From Chitinophagaceae bacterium (lineage in GTDB: Bacteria > Bacteroidota > Bacteroidia > Chitinophagales > Chitinophagaceae): a stretch of 8,101 bases of DNA. The notes below the pieces were generated by a model. It saw nothing but the letters and a program-made list of their open reading frames with translations, did no database searches and was not told where the DNA came from. Positions 1 through 5,674 of this stretch are shown here, piece after piece. The stretch's first letter is position 1, and every line of letters begins with the position of its first letter. A program made the translations under genes and the position numbers. The stretch is from positions 1-8,101 of the forward strand of contig CANGEZ010000081.1 of assembly GCA_947452875.1 (NCBI GenBank). The letters are read 5' to 3'.

Positions 1-585
1 AAACCCCTTTGTTGTTTTTTTGAATAATGCATTTGTTTGCACAGAAAACTTGTTCCATTTTTTTGAAACAATTAATCCAGCCATTGGGTCGTATGATCCA
101 GAACCAACAATTACAGTAGTGTTATCGAAAGCAGAAGGCTTACTGACTCCTGTTGGTAATTCTACTCCAGTTTGTAATGCGATATTTAAATTATTTTTTG
201 AAAGCAATTTGATTGTGGTGAACAAGTCAAGGTCTCCAAAACCCTTATCATTTCCGTTATTGGTATGTAAAAAAACATAAGGCATTAATGCAGATAAAGT
301 TATATTTTGAGTTAACCCATAACGAACACCAGCAGTTCCAATAAACATTTTCGTCAGTAATCTTTCGTCTTCTTCCGGAGCCCCTGCATCTTTTATTGAA
401 CGAAAATCTCCATAAGTTTCAACAATCCATTGTTTTTTATTTAAGGTAAGCACTCCGTTGTTATAATCGCCATTTGAAGAGCCAATTCCCGCGCCGGCAC
501 AGCATGCACATTGTGAAAAAGAAATTGAATAATTGAAAGAGAATATTAAAGTAAGTGTCAAGAATAATAATGTATTTTTTTTCAT
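1..585 (-). CDS. Outer-membrane transporter-like beta-barrel protein, C-terminus off the left edge
   Basis: 195 codons are open from the ATG at 585-583 down to base 1 with no stop, so the C-terminus lies outside the window. Residues 1-25 form a signal peptide (Lys-Lys, then a hydrophobic run ending SFSQ). The mature protein begins with a Cys-rich CACC followed by Gly-rich GAGIG. The rest alternates short beta-strand-like stretches, with GFGDLDLFTTIKLL (115-128) and ELPTG (142-146), a pattern I associate with 'transporter' proteins of the Phenol_MetA_deg type (outer-membrane barrels of unknown substrate). The Cys cluster and the Cys-motif protein encoded 111 bp upstream on the same strand suggest a metal-related role, which is inference. 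No lipobox is seen because Gln precedes the first Cys. A broken paralogue lies at 2497-2982. Family assignment is moderate and the substrate unknown. Confidence 0.75.
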   Translation of the reverse strand, partial: MKKNTLLFLTLTLIFSFNYSISFSQCACCAGAGIGSSNGDYNNGVLTLNKKQWIVETYGDFRSIKDAGAPEEDERLLTKMFIGTAGVRYGLTQNITLSALMPYVFLHTNNGNDKGFGDLDLFTTIKLLSKNNLNIALQTGVELPTGVSKPSAFDNTTVIVGSGSYDPMAGLIVSKKWNKFSVQTNALFKKTTKGF

Positions 586-696
586 TGTTTTAATTTGAAT
601 AATTACAAATAGAATAATACGACAACATCTTGTTTAGACTTTAAAGCCCACACAATGCCGTTCGATTTTAAGTTAGAAATAAAAAGATATTTGCGC

Positions 697-1086
697 TTAT
701 ACTTTTGGAGGATGAAAAATTCGGAAGGAACGACCAATTGGTTTAGATGAACCAATTGATTCAAATTTATTTTTATGTATTGACTCAGTAAGTTGATTTA
801 CTTTAATTAGATATTGCTCAAAATAAAAGGGAGTATCTTTTTTGTTTTCATTTTTCTTCTCGGCATCTTGTTTTTCTTTCTTTTCTTGAGCTTGAATTTT
901 TTTCATCATTTGGCACTTACCGTTACAATGTAGTTTTGGCCTTGATTTATTGATACAATTTTTAGCATATTGAGAAGTGTTTGCATAGTAGTCTGCAAGT
1001 ATCATCAACTTCCCAAATTGATGGGTAAAGAAAGATAAAATAAAAAAAAATGCGATAAATTTTATTGAGGAAAATCTTGAAATCAT
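697..1086 (-). CDS. Small membrane-anchored or periplasmic protein with HCNGKC motif and IFHPP tail
   Basis: 129 aa. Residues 8-32 are a hydrophobic segment (signal peptide or anchor). They are followed by C44, then H53-C54-N-G-K-C58, a highly charged Lys/Glu stretch (60-84) and a C-terminal RIFHPPKV. This architecture (one N-terminal hydrophobic helix, C-INK-P-HCNGKC, variable charged middle, terminal FHPP) recurs in many small Bacteroidota proteins of unknown function, often encoded near metal-handling genes and TonB receptors; that context is from memory. The three Cys and the His could bind a metal, which is inference. I chose the ATG at 1086 because the open frame upstream to 1215 has no signal-like sequence and reads through a terminator hairpin and a repeat core. 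The gene lies directly upstream of the transporter at 1-585 on the same strand, so an operon is plausible. No promoter or Shine-Dalgarno site is obvious. Confidence 0.72.
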   Translation of the reverse strand: MISRFSSIKFIAFFFILSFFTHQFGKLMILADYYANTSQYAKNCINKSRPKLHCNGKCQMMKKIQAQEKKEKQDAEKKNENKKDTPFYFEQYLIKVNQLTESIHKNKFESIGSSKPIGRSFRIFHPPKV

Positions 1087-1154
1087 GCCTAATACTCTTA
1101 TTAAAGAGCTGATATTTTGATGCGAATTTAATTCAAAACACTTGGATTGATTAA

Positions 1155-1230
1155 AATAAAAAAGTTCACATTGAAAGATGTGAACTTTGTCGGGATGATT
1201 ACAGGAAGTTCGCACTTTTTGGAGGATATT
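1155..1230 (-). repeat. Intergenic element copy A: conserved core plus intrinsic terminator hairpin
   Basis: Read on the minus strand, a 42-nt core (1230 to 1189) is followed at once by a hairpin. The stem is an 11-bp perfect inverted repeat (1161-1171 with 1178-1188, loop 1172-1177). A T-rich run follows at 1160-1155, giving a convincing rho-independent terminator for leftward transcription. The core matches copy B (2439-2480) at 31 of 42 positions, counted by eye, whereas the hairpin stems are unrelated in sequence. No leftward gene now lies upstream of it: the next gene to the right, Fic, is on the plus strand. Copy A therefore looks like the 3' end of a transcription unit that has been lost or displaced. 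Confidence 0.6.
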
Positions 1231-1393
1231 AATGTCATTTTATGTGCTAAACAAAATTCAAAATCTTTATTCCCATTTTTAATTAACTTGTATTGACAAT
1301 TTGATTATTTATGCCGTAAGAAAATATACAGCCGACATATTTTGGTGGTATTGAAATGATAAGACAAGGCAATATTGAAAATGCATAACGTGA
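1231..1393. other. AT-rich intergenic region upstream of the Fic gene
   Basis: Together with copy A and the leader of the small Cys protein, this makes about 307 bp between divergent genes with no convincing coding content. It must hold the Fic promoter. The nearest match to the Bacteroidota -7 box is at 1338-1344, reading TA-T-TTTG, one base short of TAnnTTTG and without a correctly spaced -33 TTTG. A TTTG at 1300-1303 is too far upstream to pair with it. No Shine-Dalgarno site precedes the ATG at 1394. Confidence 0.3.
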
Positions 1394-2275
1394 ATGAAAA
1401 AGGAACAATTGAAAATATCCATCCGCTTTTTTAATGATCATGAAGTTCGCGCCATTTGGGACGATGAAAATTCCAAGTGGTGGTTTAGTGTGCTGGATAT
1501 TGTAGGTGTGTTGAATGAAGAAACCGATTACACAAAAGTTCGTAACTATTGGAAATACCTTAAAGCCAAACTAAAGAAGGAAAAAAATCAGTTGGTTAGT
1601 GGCACTACCCAACTGAAACTAACTGCTGCGGATGGCAAAAAGTACAAAACCGATACGTTGGATAGCGAGGGTATTATTGAGCTGTCCAAAAGTTTTCCCA
1701 ATAAGAAGGCAGCTAAGTTTTTAGACTGGTTTCTTTACAGCGATAACAGCATCGACGGACAAAGTAAGAAGAAAGCATATGCATTATTTGAAAGCAGTTT
1801 GATAAACGAATTTGAAGTGGGTACTACAAAGGGTTTACAACAAATACACGCATATTTGTTTGGCGGCTTGTATGATTTTGCTGGCCAAATTAGAGAAAAA
1901 AATATTTCAAAAGGCGGTTATAGGTTTATGTATGCTCAGTACTTAAAGAGTACATTGAATCAAATAGATGCCATGCCGCAAATTACACTGGAAGAAATAA
2001 TCTTTAAATATGCCGAAATGAATAAGGCACATCCCTTTATGGAAGGAAATGGCCGAAGTACAAGAATATGGCTGGATATGATACTAAAAAAACAACTAAA
2101 AAAATGTGTAGACTGGAGCAAAATAAAAAAGGAGAATTATATGAACACTATGATCATTAGTACAGTCGATAGCAGTGTTTTAAAGCAACTGATAGCAGCA
2201 GCACTCACCAAAAAAATAAATGACAGGGAAATATTTATGAAAGGTATTGACTATTCTTATTACTACGAAGAATGA
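1394..2275 (+). CDS. fic: BRO-N domain fused to class III-type Fic protein (predicted AMP transferase)
   Basis: 293 aa with two domains. Residues 5-115 resemble the BRO-N/DinD-type domain of phage antirepressors (RFFNDHEVRAIWD, WWFSVLDIVGVL, then GIIELSKSFP). Residues 125-293 are a Fic domain: a flap region IREKNISKGGYRF (166-178) and the active-site motif HPFMEGNGR (213-221), with all expected residues present, including catalytic H213, N219 and R221, plus R224. Intact Fic proteins transfer AMP, or more rarely another nucleotide moiety, to a target hydroxyl. The last residues, S288-YYY-E292-E, fit the C-terminal inhibitory helix of class III Fic proteins ((S/T)xxxE(G/N), as in Neisseria NmFic), except that E replaces the final G/N. 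The enzyme is therefore probably auto-inhibited and may need no separate antitoxin. The BRO-N part may bind DNA or a partner. Target unknown. The gene lies between two copies of an intergenic repeat, suggesting acquisition as a cassette. Confidence 0.88.
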   Translation: MKKEQLKISIRFFNDHEVRAIWDDENSKWWFSVLDIVGVLNEETDYTKVRNYWKYLKAKLKKEKNQLVSGTTQLKLTAADGKKYKTDTLDSEGIIELSKSFPNKKAAKFLDWFLYSDNSIDGQSKKKAYALFESSLINEFEVGTTKGLQQIHAYLFGGLYDFAGQIREKNISKGGYRFMYAQYLKSTLNQIDAMPQITLEEIIFKYAEMNKAHPFMEGNGRSTRIWLDMILKKQLKKCVDWSKIKKENYMNTMIISTVDSSVLKQLIAAALTKKINDREIFMKGIDYSYYYEE

Positions 2276-2393
2276 TAAACAAACTTTCAGCGACATTTAA
2301 AGTGGATGGCCAAATGGAGAGAAAATCAATGCAATCAGCGCTGTTTTGGTATGGTATTTCTAAACCACTTAAACCAGCGTCAGCGTCTTAAAC

Positions 2394-2480
2394 TCCCGAC
2401 AAACAAAATCCATCAGCTTCGCTGATGGATTTTGTTTGTCGGGACGATTACCGAGAGTTCTAACTTTTTAATGGATTTAA
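2394..2480 (-). repeat. Intergenic element copy B: conserved core plus long palindrome
   Basis: On the minus strand a 42-nt core (2480 to 2439) partly overlaps a 23-bp perfect inverted repeat (2394-2416 with 2422-2444, 5-nt spacer CTTCG). The inner stem followed by TTTTGTTTG looks like a Bacteroidota intrinsic terminator. The core is shared with copy A (1189-1230, 31 of 42 matches). The element lies between the convergent Fic gene (plus) and the transporter pseudogene (minus), 17 bp after the stop of the latter, so it probably ends leftward transcripts and may also act on the Fic transcript. The palindrome is longer and more perfect than a simple terminator needs. Confidence 0.6.
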
Positions 2481-2496
2481 CCAAAATTATTAACCA

Positions 2497-2982
2497 TTAA
2501 AACATCCTTACTATTCCTAATCGAATTCTAAAACCCGGAGGATTTTGAACACCATTCATATTTGAAATAACTGGTAAAGATGCAGTTACAGGAAAACTGT
2601 ATTTTTTGATAGATAGATTAGTGCCTATATTGAAAAAACCTGCATAGTATCCTGAATTTTCATCAACTACATCTTCTTCTTTTAACTTATCGAGCCACTC
2701 AGTAGTGTTATCGAATGAAGAAGGCTTAATCTCACCAGTCGGTAGTTCTATTCCGGCTTGCAATGCAATATTAAAATTGTTTTTTGAGAGCAATTTGATA
2801 GTGGCGAAAAAGTCAAGGTCTCCAAACCCTGAAGATTGGTAAAGATATAATGTTGAGAATGTGACTGTCTGCCCCAATTGCGCAAAACCGATTGTTAGCT
2901 GACATGGTAATACTTTAAAGTTTCTTGCTGGAGAATATTCTCTATTAAATTTCGAGTAAAAAGAAAATAAAGCAACCCATTG
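2497..2982 (-). pseudogene. 5'-truncated, internally deleted paralogue of the transporter at 1-585
   Basis: The frame is open from codon QW (2982) to the stop at 2497 (161 aa), with two in-frame stops (TAA TAG) just before it and no ATG. It aligns with the left-edge protein from residue 52 (QW) through GFGDLD, TIKLLSKNN, NIALQ and ELPTG to SFDNTT. The DNA over this stretch is roughly four-fifths identical by eye, pointing to a fairly recent duplication. At base 2699/2700 similarity stops abruptly: the intact copy continues with VIVGSGSYDP, this copy with EWLDKL. The remainder (DENSG, then GVQNPPGFRIRLGIV) fits the usual last strands of such barrels, so a middle section has been deleted in frame. 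Signal peptide and Cys cluster are missing. A TTG at 2877 could start a 126-aa product, but that would be neither exported nor a full barrel. Confidence 0.72.
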
Positions 2983-3003
2983 CTATTATAAGTAAGTTGT
3001 TTC

Positions 3004-3528
3004 TCACTGTTTTGTTAACGTTAAATTAGTGGGCAGTGAAAACGCAAAATCAAAATTCCCAACTTTCATTCCTCTTGAATTAAGTAGCTTCCAGGTTGCT
3101 TGCGTAATGGAATTAGGAAGCATCGTAAAGTACAAGTCACCACTTTTATTTTTACCATAATCCCAAAACTTTGTAAAAAAAACTTGATCCGGCGATTGAG
3201 TTGATCCAAAAAGTGTAACACGATCAGGATGTTCCCAAGTAAATTGTAATCCGACATTCGGCATTGAGCTTTGCTGTATAGTTCCATTCTTTACGTATAT
3301 ATGCCAACCTACCAGAACTTCCTCATCGTAATCTAATGGCGCAGGAAAATGAACCAACTGTTTTTGAAGAACTATCTTTACAGATTCCGTTGAAGAAGAC
3401 CATAACCAAGTTCCTACAAACTTGTCAAGATCAGTATTAATAATATGACTTCCTGCTGGATGAGGTGGTTGCGAAAAAGAAGCTACCGAATTAATAAGTA
3501 AAGCAATTATAAATATTATTTTTTTCAT
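3004..3528 (-). CDS. Secreted DUF6705-like protein
   Basis: 174 aa starting at the ATG at 3528. A signal peptide occupies residues 1-19 (KKIIFIIALLINSVASFSQ). The mature part contains LDKFVGTWLW, then LVGWHIYVKNG, and ends in FSLPTNLTLTKQ. This GTW...VGWH-Y--NG...PTN--LTK pattern matches what I remember of DUF6705, a Bacteroidota family of small secreted proteins, probably a beta-rich lipocalin-like fold, with no known function. The open frame upstream of 3528 runs into the JAMM-like gene and is not a better start. The gap to that upstream gene is only 13 bp, so the two were probably co-transcribed. Inference: it could be a partner or immunity-like protein for the upstream product. Family call moderate, function unknown. 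Confidence 0.7.
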   Translation of the reverse strand: MKKIIFIIALLINSVASFSQPPHPAGSHIINTDLDKFVGTWLWSSSTESVKIVLQKQLVHFPAPLDYDEEVLVGWHIYVKNGTIQQSSMPNVGLQFTWEHPDRVTLFGSTQSPDQVFFTKFWDYGKNKSGDLYFTMLPNSITQATWKLLNSRGMKVGNFDFAFSLPTNLTLTKQ

Positions 3529-3541
3529 TTGATTATTTTTA

Positions 3542-4120
3542 TTAGTTACATGGATCAGGAACAACAGAACTATTATCATCACTAATTTTAATTGGATTAA
3601 AATTTGACATTGTTGCATCGCCTTTAAAAACTTTTAATCCACAGTCAGCATATTTTAATGCATTGAGTAGTCGTTTTTCGTTTTCATCATCTGTATTAGA
3701 TTCATGAATTTTATATTTTAGATAAAGTAAAAATTTAAGCTGGCCTGTTTTAATATAGTTTTCTCCAAAATCTCTGAATTTGAAAGCATCAGTTATGACC
3801 AATACATACGAAGTATGGGATGTCACCAATCCAAAAGTAAATGTACGCCAATCTTTCATTTTAAATGTTGAAAACAATTTATATAATGATTCAAAATCAT
3901 CACTTGAAAAAACAGACAATTTTTGCGGATCGTCGTAGTGACTATGGGTTGCCCCATCTTTAGGAGTTGTAGGATCAATAGTAACCCCAAGTGTACCGGG
4001 GGGGCCTTGTTCTATATCTGTCGAGATATCTGGAGGGTTTGTATAAATGTAGGCGACTTCTGTATTTAGTGAACAGAACCCTCTTAAATTATCATTATAA
4101 ATCGGCCAATTTTGGTGCCT
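3542..4120 (-). pseudogene. 3' fragment of a gene with a JAMM-like metal-binding motif
   Basis: 192 codons are open between a TGA at 4123-4121 and the stop at 3542, with no ATG or GTG in the first 67 codons; the first possible start is a TTG at 3919, which would cut off the motif. The segment contains NTEVAYIYT, then about 40 residues later THSHYDDPQKLSVFSSDDF. Glu...HxH...SxxD is the ligand set of JAMM/MPN+ metalloproteases. Here the second His and the Ser are separated by ten residues, where the canonical spacing is seven, so the call is tentative. Similar HxH...FS-D tails occur at the C-termini of large secreted Bacteroidota proteins (from memory). The 5' part is absent, probably lost when the neighbouring recombinase unit or an earlier element inserted. 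It is directly followed by the DUF6705-like gene. A degenerate non-catalytic domain is an alternative. Confidence 0.55.
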
Positions 4121-4171
4121 TCAAGAAATGCAATCGTTTCACGAAATATATTGCGCAGAAAATAGAGTTAT

Positions 4172-4270
4172 TTAATGTTTACAGGTGTTTTCGGGCGAAT
4201 ACTCTTTGATTAGATAAAAAATTTCTAAAGAAAACAGGTGTATACGCCCGATTACTTCATTTTTTATCAT
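4172..4270 (-). CDS. Possible 32-aa ORF with a strong Shine-Dalgarno site
   Basis: The minus-strand ATG at 4270 is preceded by GGGAGGA with 7 nt between that block and the start, an unusually good Shine-Dalgarno site for this AT-rich Bacteroidota-like DNA. The ORF encodes 32 residues (MIKNEVIGRIHLF..., ending ENTCKH) and is divergent from the MerR-like gene. Both 23-bp repeats lie inside it. It could be a small protein, the 5' remnant of a gene cut by the insertion, or chance. I do not recognise it. Confidence 0.25.
   Translation of the reverse strand: MIKNEVIGRIHLFSLEIFYLIKEYSPENTCKH
4181..4256. repeat. Pair of 23-bp direct repeats, partly also inverted
   Basis: Copies at 4181-4203 and 4234-4256 start 53 bp apart. 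They share ACAGGTGT, then CG..CGA, then TACT, with 18 of 23 positions identical. The central CGGGCG of the first copy is CGCCCG in the second, so 4188-4202 and 4240-4254 also form an imperfect inverted repeat (12 of 15). This pattern fits paired protein-binding sites, such as recombinase or regulator sites, at the left end of the unit. Function is inferred. Confidence 0.5.
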
Positions 4271-4360
4271 TGTTTTATCCTCCCGATATAAATATAAGGC
4301 ATTTACGTCTTTGCTTATAGACTTTATTAAAAATATTTTTCCACCTGCCGTGACTGCTAA

Positions 4361-4394
4361 TTGATACATTTTTAGACATATTGACACATTTATA
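4361..4394. promoter_or_regulatory. Tandem 14-bp repeat, candidate operator of the MerR-like gene
   Basis: TTGAYACATTTWTA occurs at 4361-4374 and again at 4381-4394, 12 of 14 identical and spaced exactly 20 bp, about two helical turns, so a protein could bind both on one face. The pair lies 53 bp upstream of the ATG at 4447 and just upstream of the -7-like box TATATTTG at 4434-4441. Autoregulation by the MerR-like protein is a reasonable inference. Confidence 0.35.
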
Positions 4395-4446
4395 TGCTAT
4401 AATTTATTTTTTCTTGCTTTGTTATATGTTTTATATATTTGTCTAT

Positions 4447-5412
4447 ATGAATGGACATGCAATACTTAAGAATGAAATCGAATCGTTCCAAATCGATAAT
4501 ATGAGATACGCACTTTCGGAAACCCCCGAAGTGTTTATCGAAAATTTAATGAAACTGGCCGACCGAAAACTTAAAGTAACCGAAATGGGAATCGGTTTTG
4601 ATCGAAAGTTACTTTACGCATGGAAACAGCATGGATTATTACCGTTTTCGCATAACGATAAATCGTGGAACCGTTTCAGTTTTATTGAAACCTGTTGGCT
4701 TAAAATTTTACTTGAGTACAGGAGTATCGGTGTAGGAATTGAAAAACTGAAACTCCTTAAAGAGTTTTTTTTCAAATCGAACTTTATCGAAGAGTACATC
4801 GATAAATTAAATGAATTTATCGATGAGCCAACTTCGGAAGTTGAATTAAAAAAGAAGTTAGGTGTAGCGAAAAAATTAGAAAAGTCGGATGCTGTCATAA
4901 AAGCATTTGAGTCTATTCAATTATCAATGTTCTCGTTGTACTTATATTCAATAATGATGACAAGAGCCAACCATTCTCTTGTTATTACCACAGACGGAAA
5001 AATTGATGTAATCGATTTGAATTTATTGGTAAGAGATTCTATATCTGAATTACCGAAACTACATACTTTTTTATCCGACAATACGATTGCCTGTGTGAAT
5101 GTTCGTAAAGTGATATTGGAATTATCGGGAACCCACGAGCATTTTTCGAAAACAGAAATCGGTGCCATGGTTTCCGAAAATTCTGTAAATGCACTTCGGA
5201 ATTTGTTTTTGTGTAACAATGTAAAGGAGGTAACCATTCGAATGAGCGAAAATGGTGTGGTGTCTGCCTCAATAAAAAAGGACATTGATTTAGCTGAAAT
5301 GCAAAAAGCGATTTATGATTTGCGAAAAAAAGGAAATTTCAAAGATGTTATCATAAAAACCAGAGATGGCAACATCCAATATTTCGAACAGATTGAATTG
5401 GTAAAACTTTAA
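4447..5412 (+). CDS. MerR-like DNA-binding protein of the recombinase unit
   Basis: 321 aa from the ATG at 4447. Residues about 43-108 read as a MerR-type winged helix: VTEMGI, then LLYAWKQHGLLP in place of the usual LRYYE--GLLP, NRFSFIETCWLKIL for the wing, and SIGVGIEKLKLLKEFF for the following helix. A helical linker (110-160) follows. The C-terminal 140 residues hold two similar strand pairs (VKEVTIRMSENGVVSASIKK and FKDVIIKTRDGNIQYFEQIE), possibly a sensor or oligomerisation domain. The open frame extends to a TTG at 4381, but that would add an unlikely hydrophobic head. The -7-like box at 4434-4441 would start transcription near 4448, which would favour the ATG at 4501 instead. The gene is followed at 85 bp by the 58-aa ORF and the recombinase; it probably regulates them or acts as a directionality factor (inference). 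Confidence 0.72.
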   Translation: MNGHAILKNEIESFQIDNMRYALSETPEVFIENLMKLADRKLKVTEMGIGFDRKLLYAWKQHGLLPFSHNDKSWNRFSFIETCWLKILLEYRSIGVGIEKLKLLKEFFFKSNFIEEYIDKLNEFIDEPTSEVELKKKLGVAKKLEKSDAVIKAFESIQLSMFSLYLYSIMMTRANHSLVITTDGKIDVIDLNLLVRDSISELPKLHTFLSDNTIACVNVRKVILELSGTHEHFSKTEIGAMVSENSVNALRNLFLCNNVKEVTIRMSENGVVSASIKKDIDLAEMQKAIYDLRKKGNFKDVIIKTRDGNIQYFEQIELVKL

Positions 5413-5476
5413 AAAATGTACTGAAGTCCTCAGTCGTATTTATAAAATGAGCGTAATGTGAGATACCCTCACTTAA

Positions 5477-5507
5477 AATCCCAATCATTGAAAACCAATG
5501 AGGGATT
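5477..5507 (+). promoter_or_regulatory. Hairpin enclosing the start codon of the 58-aa ORF
   Basis: AATCCC (5477-5482) pairs with GGGATT (5502-5507) and TCATTG (5485-5490) with CAATGA (5496-5501), leaving a two-base bulge (5483-5484) and a 5-nt loop. The ATG at 5498-5500 is buried in the 3' arm. There is no T-run after it, so it is a poor terminator. It could limit translation of the small ORF and, through overlap, of the recombinase. Structure seen, role inferred. Confidence 0.35.
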
Positions 5508-5674
5508 CTTTAAAAAAACATCGGATAAAAAACGAAACCACCGATGCAAAGAAACAGGAATTTGAATTAGACAATAACCGAGATATCGCAACAATTGATG
5601 AGCAACTTGATACATTTGCCGATATCATCGTTGCATTATTATTAAAAGAAAATTACGATAATGAGAACGAATAA
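5498..5674 (+). CDS. 58-aa acidic helical protein overlapping the recombinase start
   Basis: The ORF runs from ATG at 5498 to TAA at 5672-5674, 58 aa. The N-terminal 20 residues are basic (KKHRIKN, KKQ); the rest is acidic and probably helical (IDEQLDTFADIIVALLLKE), ending ENYDNENE. Its last 14 nt overlap the recombinase start codon at 5661, indicating translational coupling. Small ORFs just before large serine recombinases are common in Bacteroidota elements (from memory) and have no assigned function. Candidates are a recombination directionality factor or accessory subunit, which is inference. The ORF is below usual length cut-offs, but the overlap and composition support it. Confidence 0.6.
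   Translation: MRDSLKKHRIKNETTDAKKQEFELDNNRDIATIDEQLDTFADIIVALLLKENYDNENE

Larger units (their letters stand above)
4121..4446. other. Non-coding, repeat-rich left end of the recombinase unit
   Basis: About 326 bp separate the truncated JAMM-like gene from the MerR-like gene. The region holds a 23-bp direct repeat pair (4181-4203, 4234-4256), a 14-bp direct repeat pair (4361-4374, 4381-4394) and a possible short leftward ORF (4172-4270). It also holds an extremely AT-rich stretch with a -7-like box, TATATTTG, at 4434-4441. The left junction of the mobile unit probably lies in or just before this region, since the JAMM-like frame is lost near 4120. No target-site duplication could be identified with certainty by eye. 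Confidence 0.45.

Noticed and set aside
1..280. 86-codon plus-strand frame at 20-280
   Set aside because: It is antisense to the transporter-like gene, whose signal peptide and paralogue support the minus strand.
1087..1215. In-frame upstream extension of the small Cys protein to a start at 1215
   Set aside because: It reads through a terminator hairpin and the conserved repeat core and would bury the signal-like segment; the ATG at 1086 gives a normal export signal.
1221..1282. GGAGG followed by an ATG (1232) and a short frame of 16 codons on the plus strand
   Set aside because: The GGAGG belongs to the repeat core and is not kept in copy B (ATGG there); the peptide is too short and unrecognised.
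3991..4209. 72-codon plus-strand frame antisense to the JAMM-like fragment
   Set aside because: Low-complexity peptide, opposite to a strand with recognisable motifs; it crosses the likely element boundary.
4181..4256. CRISPR-like reading of the repeats
   Set aside because: Only two diverged copies are present, with no array and no cas genes.
4614..5285. Minus-strand frames across the regulator gene
   Set aside because: They are antisense shadows with Ser/Phe-rich composition and no motifs; the plus-strand frame has a clear MerR-like domain.
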